Made by a program: the position numbers and the translations under genes. Below are positions 54,499-63,853 of a DNA stretch of 64,000 nucleotides, piece after piece. The stretch comes from Limnobacter sp. CACIAM 66H1 (GTDB lineage: Bacteria; Pseudomonadota; Gammaproteobacteria; Burkholderiales; Burkholderiaceae_B). The notes beneath the pieces are model-generated. The model searched no databases and had not been told where the DNA came from. It saw only the letters and a list, made by a program, of their open reading frames with translations. Location of the stretch: NCBI RefSeq assembly GCF_001601825.1, contig NZ_LUJK01000010.1, positions 1 through 64,000 of the forward strand. The letters run 5' to 3'. Within the stretch, counting starts at the first letter, position 1. Each line of letters starts with the position of its first letter.

Positions 54499-55785
54499 TC
54501 AAGCGAATCTTGGTTTGGCGTGAGTTTCGCGGCTCAACATCAAACTGACAATTGACGAGCCCACCCACACAGCAAGTACCAGCATGCACACAGTCATGCC
54601 AGCTTTTGAATAAGCACCGGTGATGTTTTCCACGGCTGCATAGTGGTCAAGAATCGCACCCAGTACAGGCTGCTGCACCAGTGGGCCGACCATGACACCC
54701 AGGTTCACAATGCCCACTGCGGTAGCACCCAAATGGTGGGGCACCGACTCCTTCACGTAACCGAAGCTCAGCACCATGGAGCCACCCCCAAAGGCCGTGA
54801 TCCACAACAAAACCGACACCAGTGAAATCGGAAGTTCAGGTTGAATACCCAAAATGATGAAGCCACTGATCGACAAAACCGCGCCTATAAAATAGGGCAG
54901 TTTGCGCTGCTTGAGCTTGTCGGAAAGCGCACCAAAAAACAGGCTGCCAGCGGCAAAGGCGATCAGCATGCCGGTGATAATCAGTGAGGCCTCTTTCACG
55001 CTGAGCCCATGCCAGGTGGTGAGGTAGGGCACACCCCACAGGCCGGTGAACGTAAGAATTGCACCGCAAACACCACTGGGAATCCAGAAAATCAACCACA
55101 CAGCAGGAAAGCGAAGTGTGTGGCCCAAAGCGGTAAGCAATGGCAAGGTGACTTCATTGGCGGGGCGTTTGGCCACGTGGTTTTTGTAGCCGCGCTGCGA
55201 GGGCATGTCGCGAACATAAATCCAGATCAGCAGGCCCAGTGCCACGGCAATCATTCCACTGGCGCCCATGACCATGCGCCAGCCAAACAAATCGGAAAGT
55301 GCACGCAAGGGCACGCCTGCCAGTACGGCACCCATGGTGCCCACGGCCAGGCTGACACCGGACATGCTGGCGAAACGCGCCGGCGAAAACCACTGGGCCA
55401 CCAACATCAGCATGGACACCCAGGCCACTGCAACCGAGCCACCCACCAAGCCGCGACCCACTGCCGCCCAACCCAGGGTGGGTGCAAAGCCGAACATGAG
55501 AGCACCCATACCGCCGAGCATACAGCCCGCAGTCAGAATTTTGCGCGGACCAATTCGATCGACCAACAGCCCCACAGGTATTTGCATGGCTGCGTAAAAG
55601 TAGAAGTAAAACGCAGAGAGGTTGCCCAGTGCTGCGCGGCTGAGGTCGAACGTGGTGCTGAGTTCCTCGGTGAGTACGCCAGGTGTAACGCGCTGAAAGA
55701 AACCGAACAGGTAAAACGCGGCTGCCAGGCCCCAGATGATGAACGACATCCGCAGGGGGGGCGGGGAAAGGTGATTGGGCGACAT
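54499..55785 (-). CDS. MFS transporter
   Basis: A 428-residue 12-helix major facilitator. It has the loop 2-3 motif GLLVDRIGPRKILTAGCMLG, an alternating pattern of hydrophobic helices, and the second-half motif FFGALSDKLKQRKLPYFIGA. The overall pattern resembles anion:proton symporters for organic acids, but the substrate is unknown. The ATG at 55785 (MSPNHLSPPPLRMSFII) is chosen; the frame is open to a TTG at 55872. The Entner-Doudoroff genes lie on the same strand upstream, with a 450-base structured gap between, so a sugar-acid substrate is conceivable. Confidence 0.86.
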   Translation of the reverse strand: MSPNHLSPPPLRMSFIIWGLAAAFYLFGFFQRVTPGVLTEELSTTFDLSRAALGNLSAFYFYFYAAMQIPVGLLVDRIGPRKILTAGCMLGGMGALMFGFAPTLGWAAVGRGLVGGSVAVAWVSMLMLVAQWFSPARFASMSGVSLAVGTMGAVLAGVPLRALSDLFGWRMVMGASGMIAVALGLLIWIYVRDMPSQRGYKNHVAKRPANEVTLPLLTALGHTLRFPAVWLIFWIPSGVCGAILTFTGLWGVPYLTTWHGLSVKEASLIITGMLIAFAAGSLFFGALSDKLKQRKLPYFIGAVLSISGFIILGIQPELPISLVSVLLWITAFGGGSMVLSFGYVKESVPHHLGATAVGIVNLGVMVGPLVQQPVLGAILDHYAAVENITGAYSKAGMTVCMLVLAVWVGSSIVSLMLSRETHAKPRFA

Positions 55786-55944
55786 GGTGTTGTTCTTGTG
55801 GTGACTGCAGGCAGTGTCGCATGTGGGCGCGCTTGTGCCACTTGGGTGTAACCCGAGTGGTCTCTTGCTCAACTCGGCGTGGGTTCCTTGTGTCGCACTG
55901 GACTAGTGGGCTTGGGAGCTAAACTTGAATGGTCACCGCTGCCC

Positions 55945-56074
55945 GAAAACTTGGCATTTCGGCTTGTCGTCTTGAGCCTGCACTAAGCCAAGCCCTCCAA
56001 AAGTAACGGTCGGGTCTTGGCTTTCGCGCCAGGGCGCGATCATTAGTCTCTGCGCGCCAAGCCGGCAAGTTTTC
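55945..56074 (-). ncRNA. candidate structured RNA or leader upstream of the MFS gene
   Basis: The gap 55786-56237 has no convincing ORF but contains a nested set of inverted repeats. A 9-bp closing stem (GAAAACTTG at 55945-55953 with CAAGTTTTC at 56066-56074) is followed by GGCTTG at 55961-55966 with CAAGCC at 56058-56063. Inside are AAGCCAAG at 55985-55992 with CTTGGCTT at 56016-56023, and a hairpin TCGCGC/GCGCGA at 56024-56039. This shape, a closing helix with internal hairpins, suits a riboswitch-like leader or small RNA. It matches no family I know. The strand is inferred from the flanking genes, eda upstream and the MFS gene downstream. Confidence 0.4.
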
Positions 56075-56237
56075 TGACTGGTCATCGTGCGACCCATTGC
56101 AAGTTCAGCTCCCCGTACTCCCGTGCAGCGCTTCGCCATCACCACGCAACTCGCAGCTGTGTTTGGTGCCCAATCGGCGGCGGTGTTTCGATCGCCTCGC
56201 CTTCAAGAAAACTACGAGGGAGCGGAACCCAAGCCGA

Positions 56238-56906
56238 TTAAACCAGCACCGTGCTATTCCATGCCGCCATGGCCAGCGCAGCGCGTTGCTCAACTACCTT
56301 GGCTACATTGGCTACACCGTCCAGCCCCGCAGTCAGCCATGTGCCACCCACCGCTTGCACTGCTTTGATTTCACGCCACTGCGGCAGGTTTTCCAGTGTA
56401 ACGCCCCCGGTGGGTATCACACGTGCCGTGGCCAACGGTGCGGTAATTCCTGCCAAGGCTTTGGGGCCACCTGCTGCCATGGCCGGAAAAAACTTCAGCA
56501 ATTCAAACCCCAGTTCAAGCCCGCGCATCATTTCCGATGCTGTGGCGGCACCGGGAACCCAGGCATATCCTTTTTTCAGGGCGTGTTCAGCCAGGGTTTC
56601 AGTGAGGCCCGGTGAAATAAACAGCGTGGCTCCAAGGTCCGCGCTTTGATCAAATTGTGCTGGCGTTAAAACCGTGCCTGCAGACAGCTGCATTTGAGGA
56701 AAACGCCTGGCGATCTCGCCCAAGGCTTCAAGCGCAACCGGGGTGCGCAATGTGATTTCAATTTGAGTGATGCCACCTGCGCAAAGTCCTTCCGCAATTT
56801 CCAGTCCTTGTGTGAGGTCGCTGATCACTACCACGGGCAAAACGCCTTGCTGCAACCAGTGTTGTGTGCGTTCAAGGCGTGTGTCGGGTTTGTATTGGGT
56901 GTTCAT
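56238..56906 (-). CDS. eda: 2-dehydro-3-deoxyphosphogluconate (KDPG) aldolase
   Basis: Eda splits KDPG into pyruvate and glyceraldehyde 3-phosphate, the last step of the Entner-Doudoroff pathway. The TIM-barrel features are ITQIEITLRTPVALEALGEI (catalytic Glu near residue 50), SAGTVLTPAQFDQSADLGAT and the Schiff-base Lys in ELLKFFPAMAAGG (Lys 138). The C-terminal phosphate-binding loop is PTGGVTLEN. At 222 residues it is normal. Its ATG overlaps the edd stop (ATGA), so the two are translated together. Confidence 0.96.
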   Translation of the reverse strand: MNTQYKPDTRLERTQHWLQQGVLPVVVISDLTQGLEIAEGLCAGGITQIEITLRTPVALEALGEIARRFPQMQLSAGTVLTPAQFDQSADLGATLFISPGLTETLAEHALKKGYAWVPGAATASEMMRGLELGFELLKFFPAMAAGGPKALAGITAPLATARVIPTGGVTLENLPQWREIKAVQAVGGTWLTAGLDGVANVAKVVEQRAALAMAAWNSTVLV

Positions 56907-58714
56907 GGTTTGTCCTTGTTGAGCAGGGGAAACAGGTTACTGGCCCCCTCTTCTGCGCTGCTTACCGTGTTTCTCCACACCTGAAAATATCCGCGCCCAT
57001 GGCTGACTGCCTGCGTGGGTGTGGGCATGGGCTCTCGGTTACTCAAATCGGCCGTGGTCTGTAAAACGCCCTCATGGGCATCTACCCGCACCATATCGCC
57101 ATCGCGAAGCCGCGAAATGGGCCCATCGGCTTGGGCCTCAGGGCATACATGAATGGCCGACAACACTTTGCCCGATGCGCCACTCATGCGACCATCGGTT
57201 ACCAAGGCCACTGGTAAGCCTTGGTCTTGCAGAATACCCAGAATGGGTGTGAGTTTGTGCAGCTCGGGCATGCCGTTGGCACGTGGGCCTTGGTGGGCCA
57301 GTACCACCACTACGGGTTGCGTCAATTCGCCCTTGTTGAACGCATCAATCACCTGGTGTTGATCGGTGAATACGCGGCAAGGCGCTTCGACAAACCGGTG
57401 TTCCTGTTTCACCGCCGACACTTTGCACACGCCTCGGCCCAGGTTGCCTTTCATCAGGCGAATACCGCCGTCTGGCTGAAAGGGATTGGTGTATGGACGC
57501 AGCACCTCGGTGTTGCGTGAGGCACCTGGTTTGCGGGTAGAGAAGGTTTCTGAGGCGGGCAGCACTTCGGCCACGGTGTTGGCCATGGTGGTGCCCCATA
57601 TGGTGAGCGCGTCTCCATCTACAAATCCGCCGTCCATCAGCGTGGACAGCAAGCCCGCTGTGCCACCTGAGGCTTGAAATGCATTCACATCTTCCGTGCC
57701 GTTGGGGTACACCCGTGTAAGCAGCGGGGTGACACTGGAGATGATCTCCAGGTCGGTCCAGTCGATCAAGTAGCCAGCTGCACGGGCCACGCTAATCCAA
57801 TGAATGGTGTGGTTGGTTGAACCACCCGAGGCCATCAGGCCCACCAATGCATTGATCAAACAGCGGGAATCCACCAATGCACCGAGTTTTAATGCCGGGT
57901 TGCGCGTGGCACTTTCAATGGCACGTACGCTTTCACCAATCAGCGCCTGGCGCTGAGGGCTGCTGGGTGGCTCGAATGCACCACCGGGAAACTGCAAGCC
58001 CATGAAGTCGAGCATCAGCTGGTTGGAATTGGCCGTGCCATAAAACGTGCAGGTGCCCGGGCTGTGGTATGCCTTTTCCTCGGACTGCAACAGGTCTTCG
58101 CGGCTTGCTTTGCCCTGTGCAGCCAGTTGGCGTGTTTTGGCTTTCTCGGAATTGGATAGGCCTGTTTCCATGGGGCCGGCGGGAATGAATACAAAAGGCA
58201 AGTGGCCAAAGCCCAAGGCGCCGATCAACAACCCTGGTGCAATTTTGTCGCACACACCTAACAAAATGGCGCCGTCAAACACATCGTGCGAAAGACCCAC
58301 GCAGGCTGACAGTGCAATCACATCGCGTGAAAAAAGCGACAACTCCATGCCTTCGCGGCCTTGGGTGACACCGTCGCACATGGCCGGTGTGCCGCCCGCC
58401 ACCTGTGTCGTGGCACCCAGCGCACGGGCATGCTTGGCGATCAATTCAGGGTAAACCGCAAATGGCTGATGGGCCGACAACATGTCATTGTATGCAGTCA
58501 CAATTCCAAGGTGCGGCGATTTGTGCAGTGAAATAACGCGTTTGGTACTGCTGGGGTAAATGGCTGTGGTGTGAGCAAGGTTGGCGCAGCCCACGGCCGT
58601 GCGGTCTTGAGGGCCTTGTGGCAAGCTGTTCAAGTAGGCAGTGCGTGTGACCGCTGAGCGTTTCTCAATGCGCTCCCGAAGTGCCATCAATGTGGGATGT
58701 AGTGTGGTTGCCAT
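56903..58714 (-). CDS. edd: 6-phosphogluconate dehydratase
   Basis: Edd dehydrates 6-phosphogluconate to KDPG. The IlvD/Edd family features include [40 protein letters not shown] and [20 protein letters not shown] with the Fe-S Cys residues. Further C-terminal landmarks are [20 protein letters not shown] and [20 protein letters not shown]. At 603 residues it matches E. coli Edd. It starts an edd-eda operon transcribed divergently from zwf, and a HexR-like operator lies in the 94-base gap between the start codons. Confidence 0.96.
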   Translation of the reverse strand: MATTLHPTLMALRERIEKRSAVTRTAYLNSLPQGPQDRTAVGCANLAHTTAIYPSSTKRVISLHKSPHLGIVTAYNDMLSAHQPFAVYPELIAKHARALGATTQVAGGTPAMCDGVTQGREGMELSLFSRDVIALSACVGLSHDVFDGAILLGVCDKIAPGLLIGALGFGHLPFVFIPAGPMETGLSNSEKAKTRQLAAQGKASREDLLQSEEKAYHSPGTCTFYGTANSNQLMLDFMGLQFPGGAFEPPSSPQRQALIGESVRAIESATRNPALKLGALVDSRCLINALVGLMASGGSTNHTIHWISVARAAGYLIDWTDLEIISSVTPLLTRVYPNGTEDVNAFQASGGTAGLLSTLMDGGFVDGDALTIWGTTMANTVAEVLPASETFSTRKPGASRNTEVLRPYTNPFQPDGGIRLMKGNLGRGVCKVSAVKQEHRFVEAPCRVFTDQHQVIDAFNKGELTQPVVVVLAHQGPRANGMPELHKLTPILGILQDQGLPVALVTDGRMSGASGKVLSAIHVCPEAQADGPISRLRDGDMVRVDAHEGVLQTTADLSNREPMPTPTQAVSHGRGYFQVWRNTVSSAEEGASNLFPLLNKDKP

Positions 58715-58754
58715 TGCACAGCCCTTGGTCAGATTACTTGTAGAGGTGTGTTGT

Positions 58755-58771
58755 TTGTAACATAATTACAA
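58755..58771. promoter_or_regulatory. HexR-like operator between edd and zwf
   Basis: TTGTAA and TTACAA are perfect inverted arms around CATAA, giving TTGTAACATAATTACAA, close to the known HexR consensus of TGTAAT-type palindromes. It sits in the divergent edd/zwf promoter region, exactly where HexR acts in other proteobacteria. A second, weaker arm pair (GTAACATAA at 58757-58765 and TTATGTAAC at 58784-58792) overlaps it. Confidence 0.72.
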
Positions 58772-58808
58772 GAAATTAGCAATTTATGTAACTTATTTGG
58801 AAAATACC

Positions 58809-60275
58809 ATGACCGACAATTCCCCCCTGCCCGTTGGCGCGTTCACCTTTGTGTTGCACGGTGCGGGCGGAGACCTGGCCAAGCGAAAAATCATTCCCGC
58901 ATTGGCACACCTTGCCAAGTCGGGCTATTTCTCGACCGAGTCCAGAATCATTTTTGCACAACGCGAGGCCTTAACGCCCGGCGAAGCCCTGGCTCAGGTG
59001 GACTCATTTCTGAAAGCAGCGGGTGATGAGGCTGCACGCGAGTCCATCCCGGCCTTGTTGCCTTACTTGCACACTTTGCAGGTGGTGCTGGGCACACCAG
59101 AGTCATGCCGGGCCATGAGTAACGCAGTGGCTGGAAGCCCCGAGCCAGTGGTGCATTATGCCGCCCTGCCTTCATCGCGGTTTATTGATTTGATCAATTG
59201 CATTCCCACCGTACGCGACCCTGAAAAGCTTCGCTTGGTGCTGGAAAAGCCCTTGGGTTTTAACGCGAAAGAATCTGCCTTGATTGAAGAAGCCGTGGCC
59301 GCCAAGCTCGATGAATCGCAGGTGTATCGCATTGATCACTACCTGGGTAAACAGGCTGTACAAAACATGCTGGCGCTGCGATTGGGCAACCGGATTTTCG
59401 AGCCCTTGCTGACCCGCGAGCATGTGTCCCATGTGCAAATTACCGTGGCTGAAGATTTGGGTGTGGAAGATCGCGCCGGTTTTTATGAACATGCCGGTGC
59501 GCTTCGAGACATGGTTCAAAGCCATATTTTGCAGCTGTTGGCGATTGTGGCCATGGAACCGCCAGTCAGCCTGGAGGCCAATTCATTGCGCGATGAGAAG
59601 CTCAAGGTATTGCGCTCTTTGAAGGTGCCGCAGGTGACGGGTATTCCAGAGATCGTGGTGGGCCAGTATGGAGAGGGTTTTGTGAAAGGCCAGCCTGTGC
59701 CCAAGTACCGCAGTGAAAAAGGTGTCGCCGCAAATTCAACTACAGAAACGTATGTGGCGTTTCGAACCGAGGTGCAAACCTGGCGATGGGCAGGTGTGCC
59801 GTTTTTGGTGCGCACAGGCAAGCGCATGCCACGCCGTTTTGCAGAAATTGTGATTCAGTTTCGCGATGTGCCCAAGCCCCTGTTTGAACCGGTGGGCGGC
59901 CAATGGGTGGGCAACCAGTTGGTGATCCATTTGCAGCCCGAGGACAAACTTGAGCTGAAGTTGCTGGCAAAAACACCGGGCGAGCGTGAACGCTTGAAGC
60001 CAGTGTCGCTCGACCTGGATTTTTTCAATACCTGGCGCATTCCAGTGCGTGACGCTTACGAGCGATTAATCACCGATATTTTGCGCGGGCGACTGGGTTT
60101 GTTTCTGCGTCGTGATGAGGTACAAACCCAGTGGCAATTTGTGGATCGTATTTTGAATGACCTGAAAAGCCACGGCATGGAGCCCGTGCCCTACACCAGC
60201 GGCACCTATGGCCCTTCATCGGCCACAGCCATGGCATTGCGGGCCAATTCATTGTGGTCGGAGGATGGGTTGTGA
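58809..60275 (+). CDS. zwf: glucose-6-phosphate 1-dehydrogenase
   Basis: Zwf oxidises glucose 6-phosphate to 6-phosphogluconolactone with NAD(P)+. The N-terminal nucleotide-binding motif is VLHGAGGDLAKRKIIPALAH. The active-site segment is YRIDHYLGKQAVQNMLALR with the conserved His-Asp. Further family segments are REHVSHVQITVAEDLGVEDR and VPFLVRTGKRMPRRFAEIVI. The ATG at 58809 is chosen; a TTG 12 bases earlier is in frame but less likely. The product is 488 residues. Its stop overlaps the ppc start (GTGA). No 6-phosphogluconolactonase gene is present nearby. Confidence 0.96.
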   Translation: MTDNSPLPVGAFTFVLHGAGGDLAKRKIIPALAHLAKSGYFSTESRIIFAQREALTPGEALAQVDSFLKAAGDEAARESIPALLPYLHTLQVVLGTPESCRAMSNAVAGSPEPVVHYAALPSSRFIDLINCIPTVRDPEKLRLVLEKPLGFNAKESALIEEAVAAKLDESQVYRIDHYLGKQAVQNMLALRLGNRIFEPLLTREHVSHVQITVAEDLGVEDRAGFYEHAGALRDMVQSHILQLLAIVAMEPPVSLEANSLRDEKLKVLRSLKVPQVTGIPEIVVGQYGEGFVKGQPVPKYRSEKGVAANSTTETYVAFRTEVQTWRWAGVPFLVRTGKRMPRRFAEIVIQFRDVPKPLFEPVGGQWVGNQLVIHLQPEDKLELKLLAKTPGERERLKPVSLDLDFFNTWRIPVRDAYERLITDILRGRLGLFLRRDEVQTQWQFVDRILNDLKSHGMEPVPYTSGTYGPSSATAMALRANSLWSEDGL

Positions 60276-63031
60276 GCAACAGCGTGAATCAGGATGACAA
60301 GGACCAGCAATTGCGCGACGACATTCGCCTGTTGGGTGCTTTGCTGGGTGAAATCATCGCCGAGCAGCAAGGTTTGCCGGTATTTAATGCGATTGAAGAA
60401 GTAAGGCAGTTGTCGGTGCAGTACCGGCGCTTTGATGACAAGGCAGCACGCGCCAAACTGGAAGCTCGGCTTGAGGCTTTGTCGCAAGATGAAACCATTT
60501 CACTGATACGCTCTTTCTCGATTTTTTCGATGTTGAGCAATATTGCTGAAGACTGCCATTTGATTCGACGCAATCGCCAGCATGAACTGGCGGGTATGCC
60601 CGCGCGCGAGGCCAGCCTGGATTACACCATCCCCGAGTTGGAACGCGTGGGTGTGAATCGTGATGCAGTGCTTGCACGCCTGAAACAAACCGAATCTGTG
60701 CCAGTGCTTACCGCGCACCCCACCGAGGTGCAGCGCAAAAGTGTGCTGGATGCACAGCAAAGCATCATCGCGCTGATCCGCCACCGCGATGAAATTCAAT
60801 TGACGCGTGAAGAGGCCAACGCCTGGCGGGATGAACTGAAAGCGGCCGTGCAGCGCTTGTTTCAAACCCGTTTGCTGCGCCGAAACAAATTGAGTGTGAT
60901 TGACGAGGTCAACAATGCGCTGGCCTATTTCGACTCCACTTTTTTTGCGCAGGTGCCGCAGGTGTACCGCAAGCTGCAAAGCCTCCTGAATTTGCCCAGC
61001 ACGGACAACTTTTTGCCCGTGAATGAGGACCCACTGGGCAAGGTGTTGACGGTGGGCTCGTGGATTGGTGGCGATCGCGATGGCAACCCGTTTGTGACTG
61101 CGCAGGTGCTGGACACCTCGTTGAAAATTCAAAGTCGCAAAGTGCTGGAGCATTATCTGGCCGAGGTGAATTGCCTGATTCGCGAATTCAGCGTGACCGA
61201 TTATTTCTTGAAACCCAATCCGCCTTTGACCGAATTGGCCAATGCCTCGGGGGAAGATTCAGCCCACCGCATGGATGAAACGCTGCGCCGCGCCTGTGTG
61301 GCAATTCGCAAACGGCTGGAAGCCACCTTTCAGCAAGCGGCTCAGGGCGAGTGCACTGCCCAGGCCTATGCAAGCCCAGCTGATTTTCTGGCCGATTTGA
61401 ATACCCTGTTTTCTGCGCTGAATGACAACGGCATGCAGCGAATTGCAGAAGGTCGTTTGGCGCTGCTGGCGCGCAAGGTGAAGGTGTTTGGTTTCTCTTT
61501 GATGGCTTTGGACCTTCGCCAAAACAGCGATGTGTTTGAAGAGGTGATTGCTGATTTGCTCAAGCAATCCACCCTGGGGAAAATTGATTACCTGGCCTGT
61601 GGCGAAGCCCAACGCGTTGAGCTTTTGTGTGCTGAACTGCGCACCCCTCGTTTGCTGTTCAGTGATTCCCTGCAGTACAGCGAGCGCACCCATTCAGAAA
61701 TGGCGATTTTCAGAAAGGCCAAACTTGCCCATCAAATTCTCGGTGCTTCGGCCATTCAGAACTGCATCATTTCCAAAACCGCATCGGTGAGTGACCTGCT
61801 TGAACTGGCGGTGCTGCTGAAAGAGGCCCATTTGTTGAATGTGGCCACGGGCGAGATTGCCGTCAATGTGGTGCCTTTGTTTGAAACCATTGGCGACTTG
61901 CAGGCCGCGCCCGACATCATGAATCGTTTGTTCGGCATTCCCGAATACCGCACCTTGGTAGCTTCGCGCGGGCATGTGCAGGAAGTGATGCTGGGCTATT
62001 CAGACAGCAACAAGGATGGCGGTTTTGTCACTTCCGGTTGGAGCCTGTACCAGGCCGAAATTGGTTTGGTGGATGTGTTTGCAAAACACGGCATCAAGAT
62101 TCGCCTGTTCCATGGCCGGGGTGGTTCGGTGGGGCGCGGTGGCGGTTCGAGCTACCATGCCATTTTGGGTCAACCACCGGGTGCGGTGGATGGTCGCATT
62201 CGTTTGACTGAACAGGGCGAAGTGATCGCCGCCAAGTACGGTATTGAATCGCTGGGTCGGCGCAACCTGGAGGTGTTGGTGTCAGCGAACCTGATGGTGT
62301 CTGAACACACCGAGCTGACGCGTGAAGTACCCGCGAAGTACTTGGAACTCATGGCGAAGCTGTCGGAACATGCCTTCAACGCTTACCGGGATTTGGTCTA
62401 CAACACCGATGGATTTCTGGATTACTTCAAACAGTCCACGGTCATTTCTGAAATTGCCAGTTTGAACATTGGTAGCCGCCCCGCGTCCCGCAAAGCCAAC
62501 TGGACTATTGAAGATTTGCGCGCCATTCCCTGGGTGTTCAGCTGGGCGCAAAGCCGTGTGATGTTGCCGGGGTGGTATGGCTTTGGCACGGCGGTGGCCA
62601 CTTTGCGTACCCGCTTGAGCGAGCCCGAATTGCAGGATCTGCAAGCCATGGCGAAACAATGGCCCTTCTTTAACACCATGCTGTCAACATTGAACATGGT
62701 GCTGGCCAAAGCGGACATGGCGATTGCATCGCGTTATGCCGCCATGGTGGAAGACGCTGCACTGCGTGACAAAGTGTTTGGCCGCATTGCCGCCGAGCAT
62801 GCACGTGCCGTGGAAGGGCTGTTGTGGCTGACTGGGCAACAAGAATTGCTGGCGGACAACCCATTGCTGAAACGTTCCATTGAAGCGCGTTTTCCGTATG
62901 TCGACCCGCTGAACCATGTGCAGGTTGAACTGTTGCGCAGGCACCGCCAAGGCGAACTGGATGAGCGCGTGGCGCGCGGCGTTCACCTGTCGATCAACGG
63001 CATTGCCACTGGCTTAAGGAACAGTGGCTAG
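60272..63031 (+). CDS. ppc: phosphoenolpyruvate carboxylase
   Basis: Ppc makes oxaloacetate from phosphoenolpyruvate and bicarbonate, refilling the TCA cycle. The GTG at 60272 is preceded by GGAGGATGG and overlaps the zwf stop, giving 919 residues. The family signatures are PVLTAHPTEVQRKSVLDAQQ (catalytic His), VGSWIGGDRDGNPFVTAQV and MLGYSDSNKDGGFVTSGWSL. The Gly-rich mobile loop is FHGRGGSVGRGGG, and the C-terminus ends in the typical ATGLRNSG. Direct coupling of ppc to zwf ties anaplerosis to Entner-Doudoroff sugar breakdown. Confidence 0.97.
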   Translation: MSNSVNQDDKDQQLRDDIRLLGALLGEIIAEQQGLPVFNAIEEVRQLSVQYRRFDDKAARAKLEARLEALSQDETISLIRSFSIFSMLSNIAEDCHLIRRNRQHELAGMPAREASLDYTIPELERVGVNRDAVLARLKQTESVPVLTAHPTEVQRKSVLDAQQSIIALIRHRDEIQLTREEANAWRDELKAAVQRLFQTRLLRRNKLSVIDEVNNALAYFDSTFFAQVPQVYRKLQSLLNLPSTDNFLPVNEDPLGKVLTVGSWIGGDRDGNPFVTAQVLDTSLKIQSRKVLEHYLAEVNCLIREFSVTDYFLKPNPPLTELANASGEDSAHRMDETLRRACVAIRKRLEATFQQAAQGECTAQAYASPADFLADLNTLFSALNDNGMQRIAEGRLALLARKVKVFGFSLMALDLRQNSDVFEEVIADLLKQSTLGKIDYLACGEAQRVELLCAELRTPRLLFSDSLQYSERTHSEMAIFRKAKLAHQILGASAIQNCIISKTASVSDLLELAVLLKEAHLLNVATGEIAVNVVPLFETIGDLQAAPDIMNRLFGIPEYRTLVASRGHVQEVMLGYSDSNKDGGFVTSGWSLYQAEIGLVDVFAKHGIKIRLFHGRGGSVGRGGGSSYHAILGQPPGAVDGRIRLTEQGEVIAAKYGIESLGRRNLEVLVSANLMVSEHTELTREVPAKYLELMAKLSEHAFNAYRDLVYNTDGFLDYFKQSTVISEIASLNIGSRPASRKANWTIEDLRAIPWVFSWAQSRVMLPGWYGFGTAVATLRTRLSEPELQDLQAMAKQWPFFNTMLSTLNMVLAKADMAIASRYAAMVEDAALRDKVFGRIAAEHARAVEGLLWLTGQQELLADNPLLKRSIEARFPYVDPLNHVQVELLRRHRQGELDERVARGVHLSINGIATGLRNSG

Positions 63032-63044
63032 CAGGGAGTGAATT

Positions 63045-63839
63045 GTGGAAACGGTACAAATTGCCAGCTGGAATGAGTTTGTGGCCTTGACCTCAGAATG
63101 CGACGGTTGGGCGTTTCGGGGATTGCAGGATGCCGACTGGCCGCTGCTAAGTTCCTTGTCGCGCTACCTTCAGAATTACGTGCCTGACAAAACATTCTGG
63201 CGCTCGCGCGAAGAACGTGCCTTTCGGATTTTTCGCCGCAAGGCGCACAATTATTTGCCCGATGCCAGTGTGCTGGACGACGACATTCGTTGCCTGGCCT
63301 TGATGCAGCATCACGGTGCACCCACTCGCATGCTCGACTTCACGAAGTCGCCTTTTGTAGCTGCGTTTTTTGCCTTGGAAAGAGCGGTAAAAAATTCGGC
63401 CGTGTTTGCCTTGGACACTCCACGGTTGTGGATGGCCACGCCGATCAACAATGCCACCCTGCACCGCGACATGATAGACCCGCGTATTCCAGGCAATTTT
63501 GAGCGTTACTTTGCAACCAATGCCAACGACATCATGTGGGTGGGCGAACCCGACCAGATGGATCGGCGGCTGGTGGCGCAATCAGGTACGTTTGTGGTGC
63601 CGGGTGTGTTGGACAAACCGATTGATGAAATTATTCAACAGTACGAGACCGGCCCTGCGATGATCCGCAAGTTCATTTTGCCGGCCAGCATTCGAAAAGA
63701 GGCCATGTTGGCCCTGTACCGAATGAACATCACGCATGCCACGCTGTTTCCAGACCTCGACGGGCTTTCACGCTCCATTTCTTATGAGCTTGAAATTACC
63801 TGGCCGGGGCATGTGCTGGCCGAAAGGAAATCGCAGTGA
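63045..63839 (+). CDS. FRG-domain protein
   Basis: A 264-residue protein of the FRG family, named for the motif seen here as WAFRGLQDADWPLLSSLSR. A later segment LALMQHHGAPTRMLDFTKSP is also diagnostic of the family, with the HHG-x-P-T-R-x-L-D core. Function is unknown; FRG domains are often linked to phage or defence contexts, but no such genes are nearby. The start is the GTG at 63045 with GGGAG upstream. It lies 13 bases after ppc on the same strand and may be co-transcribed with it. Confidence 0.85.
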   Translation: METVQIASWNEFVALTSECDGWAFRGLQDADWPLLSSLSRYLQNYVPDKTFWRSREERAFRIFRRKAHNYLPDASVLDDDIRCLALMQHHGAPTRMLDFTKSPFVAAFFALERAVKNSAVFALDTPRLWMATPINNATLHRDMIDPRIPGNFERYFATNANDIMWVGEPDQMDRRLVAQSGTFVVPGVLDKPIDEIIQQYETGPAMIRKFILPASIRKEAMLALYRMNITHATLFPDLDGLSRSISYELEITWPGHVLAERKSQ

Positions 63840-63853
63840 GCTGATGCGCTAGT

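Noticed and set aside
54354..54548. Short ORF overlapping DUF3567
   Set aside because: It overlaps a well-supported gene and has no ribosome binding site or recognisable sequence.
55009..55851. Long forward-strand ORF (280 codons) opposite the MFS gene
   Set aside because: It is antisense to a clear 12-helix transporter and its His-, Gly- and Gln-rich translation is typical of a shadow frame.
55945..56074. 6S RNA, RNase P RNA or SRP RNA
   Set aside because: None of the conserved sequence blocks of these RNAs could be recognised; the region is left as an unassigned structured element.
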